A stretch of 64,000 bases of DNA, taken from Trochalopteron elliotii. Its lineage: Eukaryota; Chordata; Aves; Passeriformes; Leiothrichidae. Below are positions 12,602 to 25,000 of this stretch, piece after piece (position 1 is the stretch's first letter; every line of letters starts with the position of its first letter). A program made the position numbers and the translations under genes. The notes below the pieces were generated by a model, which saw only the letters and a list, made by a program, of their open reading frames with translations, was not told the DNA's origin and ran no database searches. Where the stretch lies: assembly GCA_024734555.1 (NCBI GenBank), contig JANPWX010000358.1, forward strand, positions 191,165-255,164, in the 5' to 3' direction.

Positions 12602-12610
12602 CCTTTTATA
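12602..12610 (-). promoter_or_regulatory. LTR TATA box
   Basis: CCTTTTATA on the plus strand reads TATAAAAGG on the LTR strand. Position relative to the AATAAA and the LTR end fits a retroviral core promoter. Activity is not shown by sequence. Confidence 0.6.
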
Positions 12611-12815
12611 ACATGCTGCACTAAAAAGGCATATTATTGGTCCATAGGACTGACACCTCTCCCACTGGCTAAGTAACAGAAATAGCAGACAACACCTGTT
12701 GTTATGGGAAAAGAATATTGTTTACACAAGGTTGTTTTGGGAAAAAGAAAACTGTTGAAAAGTTTCCCTTGGGAAGAGCTAGCAGTTTTCAGGCTCAGAA
12801 AATATCAGGTCCACA

Positions 12816-12820
12816 GGTAG
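12816..12820. repeat. Right target-site duplication GGTAG
   Basis: Exact copy of the five bases at 12507-12511, immediately after the terminal CA of the LTR. Confidence 0.85.
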
Positions 12821-15800
12821 GACAGGCTCTTTCAAAGACTATTCTATAGCAGAGTGAATCAGACCCTCACCAGGTGCATGTGCAAGGCAATTTCTTCCTT
12901 TCATTAGATGGTGATCTTATTTTGTGTAGAAACAGGTTTTGAATTTGGGATTATTTAACTGATTGGTTTGGAGTGGGACGGTTCATGAACTGACACTTGG
13001 GAATGTGATGGTTTCTTGTCTGTCCACATCATCCTATAAGCAATTTCAAAGAACACGTGGCAGCATTTTTATCTTCTCTCACTAGTGAATAGAGGCCCCT
13101 TCTATTGTGGATTTATCAGACTGGTTTTGTCCCCCATCTTTCAGATGAGGACATGGTATTAAGGCTGCTGTGGGCCAGTGTTTGCTCATGTGCTGTTTTT
13201 CAGTGATGTGGTACAGATATAATTGTTTTCTTCTTCCCTTTTTCTGCAAAATAATCAGAGTTATTTTAGCAGCTATCTGATTTTTTTATCATTCAGTGTT
13301 TTTAATGTTCATAGTAGAAATTGCAGACAAATTCAGACACACATGGCTTATGACCGTTATTGATACTTGTTTTCAAAAAATACCTCCTCAAATAAAATCA
13401 GTTATGTGGTCAAAGAGATATTCACTTCATGAGCTGGATGATGGAATTCTTCCTTTATGGCACTTTAGTTCAATGGTGCAAATATATAGACTAATATATT
13501 TGTGTGTGTGTAGATGCTTATTTCAAAGTGAGGAATTTTTACTGCCAACTGTACCAAAGCAATATGTTAGGGCTGTAAAATAGGGAATTATTTGCATGTA
13601 ATTAATTTTTCATTGCTGTACATGCATATATGTGCTTTATTGCCTCTTCACTAGGCAGAACAAAAAATATACACAGTTTTACCTATGGGCAATTCAACAC
13701 AGTAATGAGACTCTTCAGGTATGAAAATTCATCTCTCTTCTTTCTCACTCTCTGTCACACAAATGGGAACTGGCTTGTGCTGAGGTGTCAGCCCAAAATC
13801 AGTTCTTCACAAGGAAGAGAATGAAACCCAGGGTATTTCTCTGCAATTAGTTCTGTATTATTACATATGCTGAATGATGAAGCTTTGGCAGACAAAAATC
13901 AAAGCACTCCTTTACACCTGCTTGAACACTGAGCTCCTCAATACTCAAACCCCTGTTTATGTTTGCTAATATATATGCTATATATAGATATGTGATGATA
14001 AATAAATATGATCCATTTTTTATTTCTCTGAGTTCAGATCACAGGATGTATTTATGGGTTTTTACCCGTAACAAGTAATGAAAGGAAGGAAGGAACTGTG
14101 GATATCTGCATCACTTGCTGAAGAGAAGGGCTGTTGACCCATTTTATAAGAGATGTATTGAAATAAGGTCACAGCAGGCTTGCGTGACCTATGGGAGTCC
14201 CTGTAGGTTGGACTGTCTTTGTTGACTGTTTTGAACTCATCCTTTATTGATTTGAATGCCATCTTCAGATTTAACATAATCCTCAAAAGACAATTTAACT
14301 TCTCCAATAATATTTTTGTGTTGAGAGCAATGTTTAATTTCACAGAGGAATCATTTTGCAGAGAAAGATGGCAAATGTTAACCTTTAAAATCGTAATGAT
14401 TTATTCCACTAATTTGTTGCAGACCTCTAGTGCTTATCATGATGAGCTGATGGAGCTGTTCTATTCATAGGTCGTTGCTGTTACTGGATTCACTGATGTT
14501 CCTAGACCCATCTCCTTGGAAATTGGGCTCAAAGATCAGGTTGGCAGAGGTGTTTTATAGAATTGCCAATGAATGGGCATTTCTGCCTTTCTCTGATGTG
14601 TCTGGTACCCAGCACACTGAACACAATGGGTTTGTGGTATGATCGATGGCTGAGCTTAACAATTCCCAGCTTCCTTTGTTATTCTCTACTTTTGCTGAAG
14701 TCAAGAAAACAGCACTCTCTCTACTGAAAAAAGAGATAACAAGGTTTTCAGGTATAGTCTCCCAGAGAAATTATATAAATTTTTTAATGTCTGTAGCACT
14801 AGCTGATAGGAAATCTTTGAAACATTTAACATTGCTGTAGCATCTGTCTCCTCCTGAAATTCTCTGTGCCTTGCTGCAGACCTCAGATGCAGCCTTGCCT
14901 GTTCCCCAGGTGAACGGGGCTGATTCCAAACCCTGATCATATTTCCATTTGCACTTGTAAGGGTTGGCAGTTCATCTATCAATCACCCCCTGCCACATTG
15001 TCTCTCTTCAGAAGTCAAGCTTTTGATACCTTTTTCCAAGTAAGCCCATGGGAACTCTAAAAACCCTTCTATGAATATACCCAAAGGATACATGGGATTT
15101 TTTTATTGTGTTTCACCACCAAAATAAAAAAAAATTTGTCTACCAGATGATTATATATACTTTAGACAGATTACTGATTCTGATCTGCCATTCCCTATTT
15201 CCATATGACCTTTTCAACAAAAATCAGGACGTCATGAACTCTAATGATAATAGCTTGGGATCTTCCAGCAAGTGGGTCATTAGGTAAAACACTTAGTGCA
15301 ATAACTTCTGTCTGGTCAGTGACAAGGGTTTAAATGGTCTGTTCTCTCCTCATCATATTCCTCCCATTTGAATGTCCTGAATCAACAGAACAAGTTCAAG
15401 AGAAAAAAAAGAGGCAGAAACCCAGGCTCCTTTAACTATGAATAAAGTCTGCATAGTAAATTGGAGCAGCAGGGGGAAGAGAATTCCAATTTGATTTGCA
15501 AATTGACTCTCTTCCACTCCCGTTTGCAGAAATAAGGCCCATATGCCCAGTAAGCAATTGCTGCTCAAGGTAAAGCTCTGCACCACAGAGGGTTTCTTGG
15601 CAGCAAATGAAAGGAACATTGCCACTCTGTTACATATGCCAGCTCCAATAAATCTGTGGATTAGTTTCCTGGCTGCCACAATTGAGCCCACTGAAAACCA
15701 TATGGTTCTCCTTTCTTAAACATTGCCATTTGAAAGGAGCACGGCCACCTCCCCTCCAGAGCTGGTTTTGTTCTGAGGAGAGCTCCACAACAATAAGGAA

Positions 15801-18470
15801 CCATAAATATGGGAGAAGTCTGTGACTTTATTTATCCCTCTTGTCTAGTCCAGCTGATGGCATGAGATCACAATTGCATTTTATTGGCCTTCTTGCAATT
15901 TCCTCCTGTTTACAGTCTGCCCTCTGGTTCTCTTTATGAATTGGAGTGTGGCACAGCATGTTCATCTGGATTATTTATTTATAAGGAAGTGTCCCTGGGA
16001 TGTATTCTGAATCATTCTTGTATAATCCTGGAGAGTCTTATGAAACAGTTTAGTAGTTCTTGGGATGAAAATGAGATTTTGGTTCAGGGATATAGTCTTT
16101 ATTTTATTTTCCCCAAGCCTCAATGATATGATCTTACTTGTTAAGCACTAACCCGCTTCTGTAAAGGTGCTGGAGCCTGGCCCAGCTGTTTTCTTACAGA
16201 TAGATTTGGCTTTCACCAAAAGTCTTCATCAGTTGATGGGACAAACCCCTTGCATGAGTGACAGATACAGGACAAAGCCAAAGGAAAAGACTGAGTTAAA
16301 AGGGGGGGGCTGCCTAATCTGTTCATCTGGAAAGCAAGAAATACCTTCCTTCTTGAAATCAATCTTTAAAGCCTCTTCTAAATAGAAGGGTCCCACTCCC
16401 ACGTGCACAACCAGCAGTTGCACAGGCTGCTACATCAGCAGAGATTTTGGTCAGGAGCTGTGAAACTCCCACTTGAACACGTAGATGGAAAATAAATTCC
16501 CTCTTGAATTAGCATTGTTTGGAAACTTCATCTTCATGCTTGTAAAATTGACAAGGCAAGATTTTTTTTTTTAAATTTGAAGTCTGTATTCAGTCCTAAT
16601 TCTGTAGTAGTTTAACCTTTTTTGGATAGTGCTTTAACTACTTTCGATTGGCTGCTTTTTCTCTCTTTGTCTCTCTCTTACTCTCTCAATTTTTTTTGGA
16701 TAAGAGAATCTTAACCTAAATCTTGATACCAATATAATCTCCAGACCAAATATATCTATACAGGAAAGTTACTTACTCTTCTTTTCAGACTCCTGCTTTT
16801 GAAATAAAGCCTCTTAACAGCAACATAAGTGTCTCCACATTGGTGGGCTTGTACACTTCTGCTGAAATCAATATCATTAAAGTAGTTCAATGTTTTTATG
16901 GAGACAAAGGTATTCTTTAGAGCAGCAACAATTTAATTCAACTTGCTGTGTTATCACCAGGTAATCACTGTGCAAACCATTTTTTGTTTTGCCTGGGTGG
17001 CATATCTCCTCTCACCTCTCATTTTGTCATTGTTGATTCTACTCTTCAAACAGATTTAGATGCATCACTTTGCACAGTTATTTCACTCCTTAATATAGTA
17101 AGGAAATAAGTGTAGATTTCTAATTCTTTTCTCTCTCTCACCTGTGGTTTTCATTATGAGCAAAGTAATGACTTACCCTCTTTCCAAGCAGTGTAATGGA
17201 GTCAGAGGAGTCTTAGAAGGTGAAGTGGAAAAAGACACCAGCTTTAATTCTCCTGGAAGGCAGTTTTACTTATTCAGAGTCTAAACTCAATACCCAAATA
17301 CTCCTTCTGCTATACAGTAGGTTTCTATTTTTCCAAAACCCTCAGTCTAAAATACATTTTTTTCCCCAGCAAGAAATAGCTTTTTCCTTCTGTTATCTGA
17401 TGCCATCTGATGAACTTCAGACCTAGGCTCACCAGAAGATTGCTTTTGGTGGTACAGTTGTTTGCAGTTCTGTGGTTTGTCACTAGACTTGTAATTCTGT
17501 ACAGAGCTACAAGATCATCAATGCTTTATCTGAGGATCCTGCTGGAAAAGGGATGATCTTGTGCTGAGGATGCAGGAATGAGGCTTGTGTTTCTGCCACT
17601 GGATGCCTGTATGGTCTTTGTCTAATTAACATAATTTGTTTCCTTTTTCTCAGCATTTGTTAGTATGAATTGACCTTTCTCAGCTTATTTTGCAAGCCTC
17701 TTGCAGAAACAGTTGCTCTCTCCTCTGCATGGATCCTGTACATACAAATCCCAGCTGTAGCTTCTGTGTGCTGCAAAATACACAAAACCACATTTGCCTT
17801 TACCATTTGCCCTAAAATGCCTTGGTCAACTACAACTAAAGCTCTCAGCAAATCCTTAAACATCAAGTTCTGAAACTGAAAACCAGAATTGCCTTCTGTG
17901 TGTTGGACACCCCAAAAGGGAAAAACCAAACCAAATAAGGAGAACTTTCTTAAGTGAAATAACTTACTAGCAGAAAAAGATGAGCATGTGAAAGGTGGGT
18001 GACAACAGAGAAAGTGAGTGAGCAGTCAGATTACTCTGGAAAAAAACTGGAAGTCTGGCCTCACTTGATGCTCTCACCAGCTCTGTGGTCCCAGTAGGGT
18101 CTCAGCCTCCCCCCAGGAGCACACCTGGAGCAGAAGCTGGAATAATTTGAGCCCCAGACTCAGTTTTGCAGACTGTTCGATTTTAGGTGTCCTTGTTTCA
18201 TCTCCAGGTGCAGGAGGAATAGTGAGTCAGGTAATGTGAGTAGCTCTCAACTGGTATTGAATGCAAAGTGCACCTATGAAATGGAGCATCCCTCTGCAAA
18301 CCTGCCCCTTCCAGAGTTCTCTCCTGCACCTTTCACACATCATGTTACTTGGTTCATTCACACAACAAGACACCAACCCTCCCCTATTGAGCACATCAGA
18401 GCTGTTATCACTTCCCCAAGGACAGCCTATTTCTTTGGGGCAGAGAAACTCTTTAAGGCAAATACATGGG
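12821..18470. other. Unique non-coding DNA
   Basis: No gene or young repeat recognised. Small features are a short TG run near 13499-13512, AT-rich words near 13965-13995, a T-run at 16562-16572 and a TCTC-rich stretch near 16660-16690. Open frames of 60-112 codons are scattered on both strands and share no family motif. Confidence 0.6.
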
Positions 18471-18533
18471 ACCAATTCTATCCCTGGTGCAATTCCATTG
18501 AAGTCACTGGGGTTTTACACCTGAGAGAGATGT
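18471..18533. repeat. Ancient amniote CR1-like tail fragment
   Basis: The stretch 'accaattctatccctggtgcaattccattgaagtcactggggttttacacctgag' resembles the old 'attctgatcccagttacac...tccattgaagtcaatggagttacacc' motif of ancient CR1-like repeats in reptiles and birds. About 60 bp is preserved. The match is from remembered consensus and should be tested with a repeat library. Confidence 0.5.
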
Positions 18534-18956
18534 GAAGCTATTGCATAAAGGCAGACTTTGTCCCTTTCATTTACCTCTCTATGAATTTTAAATAAGCTCC
18601 TTTGCCTTTAACTTATTTATGTTTCAACTCTGGGGTTTATCTTTTGTTAAGCATGGTGTCCTTTTACACTATTGTTCCTACTGGAAACACTCAAATGATT
18701 AGGCAGCAAAAGGAAAACCTGGGCCAGCATCAGCTGCCACTCTCTCCCACTGAAGCACCACACGCAACTGCACAGTTTGGATTGCTTTTCATCCCATAGC
18801 TCTCCAAGGAGGAAACTGCCATCAAAAATGGGCAGGCTGTTGTATTTTAAAGGGGAACAGCATCCTGCAAAGCTGTCCTCAAAACTCTAAACACAGATTT
18901 GCCTCAGCATCATTGAAATGCCCTCAGCTGATCTCAGTGTATTTTTCTTACTGCAG

Positions 18957-18966
18957 GGGATTTTCC
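18957..18966 (+). promoter_or_regulatory. NF-kB-type motif GGGATTTTCC
   Basis: A full match to GGGRNWYYCC. It also lies exactly between an acceptor-like CTGCAG (18951-18956) and a strong donor-like CAG|GTAAGG (18966-18974), so it may equally be read as a 12-base micro-exon. Either reading may be chance. Confidence 0.25.
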
Positions 18967-18975
18967 AGGTAAGGC

Positions 18976-21900
18976 AAACAGTTGTGGAGACAGAGATAGA
19001 GGTTCAAAGCAACCTTTAGGCCTCCTGTTATCTGTGAACTTGCAAAGTGTGAGTCCTTCATGCCCTTTTCCTTCCATCTGAGCTCACATAGATATTGGCT
19101 TTCAGAGGAATATTTCTCTTCAACAGAGACAAATAAACATTGAAGAGAAGTGAAGACTGAGGTGTATGTATGAATATAAAGAAAAGCTTATGGGTACAAG
19201 TGCATGGCTGTGCATGGATGTGATCTCCTTGAGCAGCATTCAAAGTTTGAATTCAGCACCCTTTTCCAACCTGGAAGAATCCCACAGTCCTCTCACCAAT
19301 CCTTCCTTTTCAGGAGTCTGTTCATTTTGAAAGTGTTTTATATGCTCTGTTTTTACAATTTGGGCAGAATTAATTCAGGAGGTGAAACAAAATCCCAGTG
19401 TTGAAGTAAGCTCAGGAGCTGGAAGAAACACAGTGTCTTTGTCTGGGAGTGCCCCAAATGAGCCATTTGACTCAGTGCCTTCTTCTGAGGAAATATCTCC
19501 CAAAAAGTGTCAGAGCAAAACTGCTGAAGCCAGGTGTTTGTACAACCTTCTGTAAACTGGTCTGGATTCATCAGTGTTACACTAAGACTTGGGCTGGTTG
19601 TTAAAACATGTTTTCTGTCTGTTACAAGGTTCTTGAAAGTCTTCCAGGTCTCTCTTAAATACTGTTTTGTGCCTTAGGAATCTCATACCAGAGGACCACA
19701 AGTTGTCTGCTGCTTGGCAGCTGTCAGGAAAGAGAAACAACAATGAAAATTTTTCTTTTTCCCTGACAAATCAACAAGTGTTGCTATGGACAACATAGGA
19801 ATGAATTCTTAGGGATATGTAACCCAGGACTGAAGGCTTATCAAATACATTCAGGGGTTTAGTATGGGGGTGATATTTTTTAGCAGAAGTGTGGGCTAGA
19901 TAACAGCAGAAACTTGGACAACCAGATGGGATGAGACTTGGAAGACTTGGAAAATGGCTTACAAAGGAAGACAGATATCTACAAAAGCTCAGTATTCTGA
20001 AGAAAGCTGGCAGGTTGGTAGGTTTTTGTTAACAGTGCCTAGGGAGGCTCATTTGGATGCTGAGCAGGGAAAACATCTGACCCTGTGTAGTCTCTACAGT
20101 ATATGTGCTTGCATGTGTGCTATTTGTCTCAACACCTTGTATTACCAGAGGAGAGAAACAGATGTTTCGAGGACCTGACTCATCTCATCCCAATTTAGCT
20201 AAAATAGGACGAGGTGGTTCATGACCTAAACACTCCCTTTTCCATTAAGAGAGCAGAGAGCCCAGGCGGCCAGTTTGGATCAGGTGTCTCAGCTGGGAAC
20301 ATCCTTTTCCAACCTTGTGCTGCAAAATTGTCTTCTCTTCAGTGAAATTTGTGGAGAAAATCAAGCTATGAGTACCCTGGCTGCCGCCATAGGCCACAGG
20401 GGCTGGTTTAAATGTGTGCAATGCCCATTTTAAATAATGACATTTGTGTTTACACATGACTCTGGGAAATAGCTTTGTCTCATCCTTCACATGCCCCCTT
20501 CAATAAGAAGCTGCATCTTCACTGACAAAGAGAAGATTTAGTGGGTGTTTAGTGTAACTGATTATCTGCTGATTCAATCAATTACGTGAACCTGGAGCCA
20601 AAGAGAACATTATGTGGCTTTATGCTGGTATGGCAGCTGCTCTGCTGCTCGACCCTGTGACATGTTTGCTGTCTGGTGTAAATATTTGCATCTGTCAGAG
20701 AAACCTGCCCTGGCCCCTACTGCCAAATTGTTCTGCTACAGAGACTGAAATCTCCCTTATTAGTTTGCATTAGAGCAAGCACAACCTGATCAGAATTCAG
20801 GTGGAATAAATTGGACGGAAAAAATAAATCTTTGAAAAAAATAAATGCAGCAATATTCCAACAATACAGCCAGAAAGGTTTCTAAGGTGGAGCCTATTCA
20901 AAGCCTTCTCTTGGCTTTAGTAGCTTTTCTATTCTGTCTTTACACAGTTGCCTTTTGTACTGAAGGTGTTTTCCCAGTTGCATGGATGTAAAAGCAAAGA
21001 AAATGAGGCTGACAGTGATCCTGTGTGGAGTAAATTGCAAAGGCAGGTATCGACAGGGAAAATGACAAGCACTTCTGCACTGGAAAGCTCTTGGAAAGTG
21101 CAATTCCTTCTTTTTTGTGGCTGGAACTTCTCTCCATGCAGAACAGCACAACCACACAGGGGATCCAACCAACTGCTTCAGTGACAGTGACCTTTTGCAA
21201 GCAATGACTGACACTTTACAGAGACTTTAACACAGCAATTCTTAGTGTGTTCCACTTCAGCTGCCGGGAGAGTGGGGGAGAAATATTCATATATACACTA
21301 TTGTATACACTTGCTTTCTGCTCACCATCCCCCACTGAACAAGGGAAACAAATGCACTTCCTACAGAGATTTGTTCATGTCTGGCTTTGGAAAGACCACA
21401 GCTTGGCTGCTCCTTCCAGCTCAGGCTGCGTGGTTGAGGTTAAGGATGAACCTGACCTCATCCTCCCTGGCATTCCTCATCATCCTCCCTGCCTTACTCA
21501 TCCTCCCTGCTGCCTGAAGAGCAATGGAGATCCCAGGAAATCTGTCCCAGGTGTCCTTCCCAGCACTTCTGGGGCTCCCTGATTCTCCACAGCCCTTGCT
21601 CCTGGCAGCAGAGAGGTGGCACTGGCACAGTCTGTGGCAGGGGGTGGAGAGCAGCCCTCACATCCCCTGCTGCAGGAGGGACACCCCAGGCATACAGGTG
21701 CACTGGAGGCTTAGGAAGCTATGCCCTTGCTTTTCCTAATGAGAAGGAACAGCCTCCAGCTCTGACATTTCCAATGCTCTCATTCCACTGGCAAAAAAAC
21801 CCATGGCAGTTCATCAAACTGTTTTGGAGGAAGAGGCTGTGCCTGATGGAGATGGGATGCACAGACTCTGCGTGCCCTGGGTCTGAGCAGGCAGTGCCAG

Positions 21901-21995
21901 GTGAAGTGGGACTTGTGCCGTGGCTGACACAGGACAGCTGGCAATTCTGGCAGCTCACTGCTGGAAAATGGCTTATCTGTCTCTTGCTTCCTCCA
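18976..21995. other. Unique non-coding DNA
   Basis: No gene recognised. An octamer-type ATTTGCAT word is present near 20684. The word CATCCTCCCTG occurs three times at 21459-21509. From about 21.4 to 21.95 kb the DNA is richer in G and C and has overlapping frames on both strands, none recognisable. Confidence 0.6.
21459..21509 (+). repeat. Three dispersed copies of CATCCTCCCTG
   Basis: Identical 11-base copies start at 21459, 21481 and 21499, spaced 22 and 18 bases. This is a small imperfect tandem cluster. Confidence 0.8.
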
Positions 21996-21996
21996 C

Positions 21997-22033
<37 letters not shown>
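21996..22033 (+). repeat. (CTGT)n microsatellite
   Basis: About nine uninterrupted tetranucleotide units of CTGT. It produces the repeated Ser-Val-Cys-Leu string in a chance open frame. Likely length-polymorphic. Confidence 0.95.
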
Positions 22034-25000
22034 CAGGCTGTAAATCCTTTAACTGAGGAAAGACACAAAAAAGGAGTCTTCCTGGTGTTGTAGCAGCATG
22101 GCAGCTGCTCCATGCCAGCTGCTCCTAAATACTGCGATAACACAGATAAATAATTGAAGTGTGAGGTCACTCTGATATAAACAGGGTCCAAACTCAACAT
22201 CTATCAGAGCCCTGTGTCTTAATTGACTCCACTTCTCAATTACCCTGAGGAGACTGAGATAAAAAGACAAGACCACAATCCAGCTGTTATAATAAAGCTG
22301 TTTTACTGTAGGGATATAATGCATTAGTTGTCATAGACTGAGAAGAATGGGTCATTCTGTGCTTAGAGTTGAGTTTTTAATGCTCACAAGCTGACAACCA
22401 TAGGTAATGGCAGCACAGCCTGAAAACAGGGCCATGAGAAAGCATGAAAATAGGAAGCCACCTTGGCACATTGGTTTTGAATTTCTAAGCCCTTGCTGGG
22501 GAAAGTCTACATAAAAGACCACATTTTGGACTACAGTAATTTGAAAGACCCCTTGAATTAGTTCTTTGCTTCTTTTGGGGTTTCGTTTTAGGGTTTTTTA
22601 TTTTTAAAGGTCTTTTTTATGGGGCCAAATTATTGCTAAAAAAAAGTTTCCATAAGGATGATTAATTCTTTCCATAGACTTTGAGCTCTTTGGGTGAAGA
22701 GATGTGATGTGCTTGAAGGCTTTGAAAACTCTTCAGGAGTGTCAAGAGAAGGATGAGAGAGAAAAGGGATCAGTGTGGGATGGGGCAAAAGTGTGAGAAC
22801 CCTCTCATTGGAGCTGGGGGCTGTGTGCAGGGCTGAGTACAGACCACAGCTGCAGGGTGGGGAGGCACAATGCTGGCTTCAACTCCCCTGACTCAAAGAA
22901 CCAGAATCAGAATAAATTCTGGTATTTAAATATTTTTACAACTTCCATATCAGGGCAATGCACCTTTTGCAGATAAACCCGTTGTGGTGAGGAAATAAAT
23001 GGTGAGTTACAAGCTGTCCAGAGAGGAAGGAGTGTGTGGCATTTACTTGGCTGTAATAAACTATCTGCCTAATTACTTCACGTCCTAGGACATCCTTAAT
23101 GTTTTACAAGAGAAGCACAAAGAAATGAAGGTACAAAGCACGCTCCTACAGCTTATGTTTTCTTGCTGATAAACACCCAATCTTCTCTTTGAGTTGATTT
23201 ATGCAGCTGTGAATATTTGTATGAAGTATCTATTGAAGTTTCCCTTTAATTTAAGACATGGTAAATACAGCTTTGTTTGGAAAGTTAAGAGAATGCAATA
23301 CAGGATTTGGTAAATGGAGCTATAAAAATTACAAAAAGCATGGGGAAAGTTCTGTTTTCAGTGAAAAGACACATAGGTCATGGGAAATTACTCCAGCATA
23401 ACCCATACATATTAGCTTCTAGATCCTATCTTCACTCTTGGACATTGAAGTGTCAAATCCTTCAAAAATATCAAATACTGTTTAAAAGCCATAGATATTG
23501 GAGAAGCCACTTCATCCTTGGTCAAATTGCTCCAACAGCTAATTATGCTTGTTAAAAATATTCATCTTGATTTATCTTGCAAACCTCAGCTTTCAGCCAC
23601 TGGATATTGTTACAGCATTTTATGCTAAATCAAAAAAACTTTGAGTAAAATCATTTCTGTTAAGTGAATGCTTCAGGATGATCAAAGAGATAAATCATGT
23701 TCTGCTGATGATTAAAAGGCTACAAAGAAAAGAAAATAGCAAATAACATGTTTGATGTTCAGTTTAGTTGAAGTTTTCTGACAATTGGACTTTACACAGG
23801 GCTGTGTTCTCCAAGCAGTTCCTATCAGATGTATAATCATGACAGTATATACTCTGAGCCTGTGTTTTAGATGAAGTAAATTCAGGATTAATTTCAGCCC
23901 TGCCCATGCAACTCCACTCATTCAGCAGAGGTTGCTCATCACTTGAAGTTGTAAGGTTGACTTTTACATGATTTGGCAAAGGACTCCTCTTGCTCTGGTA
24001 CATAAAATGCTCAAGTCACCAATATTTTCTAATGGCTCAAACAGTCTTGGAGAGATGCAGCAGTTCCCTTCTCCTTGTAAAGGAAAGTACCTGTGGCACC
24101 TCCATCCTGCAGAGCAGTGATGGCAAGTACTGATCATGCAAAAGCAAATGTCATTCCCATCACAAGCCATCAGAGTCACAGTCCAAAGCCAGAAGATAAA
24201 CCAGTATGGATGTAAAAATGTCATACTGCAGTTCATTCTTTGGTTTATTTAATTTTTTTTCTTTCATGAGGTTAGCAGCCAGAATGAAATTGCTGTTTAT
24301 AGCTGCAATTAATCACGTTTATTACTGTAATAGCTGGAGCCCAACATGATCCCACAACCCAACAGAGGTTTGCTGTGACTGACGTTATGGATACAGAGAA
24401 GACACATTTGCTAAAGGTCATCTGTATTTCATGACAGAATTTACAGCCTCAGCCAGGGAGACAGATGTATGTGTTTGTTGTGAGCTCCTCTGATGGCAGG
24501 AGCTGCCTGGATTCCCATCCAGCCTCTCACCAAGCAACGAGGCTGTGACCAACAGGATGAGACCCTTCAGCACAGCCCTGCTGCCTGTCCGTGCTGTTGG
24601 CAAGGAGGCTGTGCATGTGTCACAGAGGTTTTGCTCCTTTCCTTGGGGATGAAGCCTTTCAGTTTGATGTGCAGAACCCAAATCAGCAACTGCCACCATC
24701 TTCAGGTTGCAGTTTTAGCTGTGCAAATGGGTTTACTCAAAATACTGCAGCCAATAAAGGAGGCCTGTATCTGCTTGTTCCTGTATCTGTTTGTTTATTG
24801 GGCTTGTGATTTTTATCTGCTTTAGTGCACCTTACCTACCCCATGTGAAAGAACTAAAATCAGTCATTTTTCCTTTCCTATAAGCCCAGGTGTTGCTGGT
24901 TGAAGGTTTTGGCTGCTCTGCTGTGAAAGGTGTAACACAGGTCAAGTTTCAAAGCTTGACTGGTTGGTGCTGACTGGTTTTGTACTGATAATAATGAAAC

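Larger units (their letters stand above)
12512..12815 (-). mobile_element. Solo LTR of an endogenous retrovirus, complete
   Basis: This 304-bp element has matched termini, TGTGG at the left and CCACA at the right, forming the expected TG...CA inverted ends. It is bounded on both sides by the same 5 bases, GGTAG. Read on the minus strand it has a TATA box (TATAAAAGG, 12602-12610) and then an AATAAA signal (12581-12586), the order expected across U3 and R, with about 70 bases left as short R plus U5. No internal gag, pol or env sequence is present on either side, so it is a solo LTR left by recombination between two LTRs. The intact duplication suggests it is younger than the CR1 copies nearby. 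The exact family cannot be named from the sequence alone; class III (ERVL) is my best guess from the 5-bp duplication. Confidence 0.88.

Noticed and set aside
15467..15480. Second CTCF-like site
   Set aside because: The core C after AGGGGG is replaced by A, which is a key position.
21774..22043. Frame ending in a Ser-Val-Cys-Leu repeat
   Set aside because: The repeated part is the CTGT microsatellite in translation.
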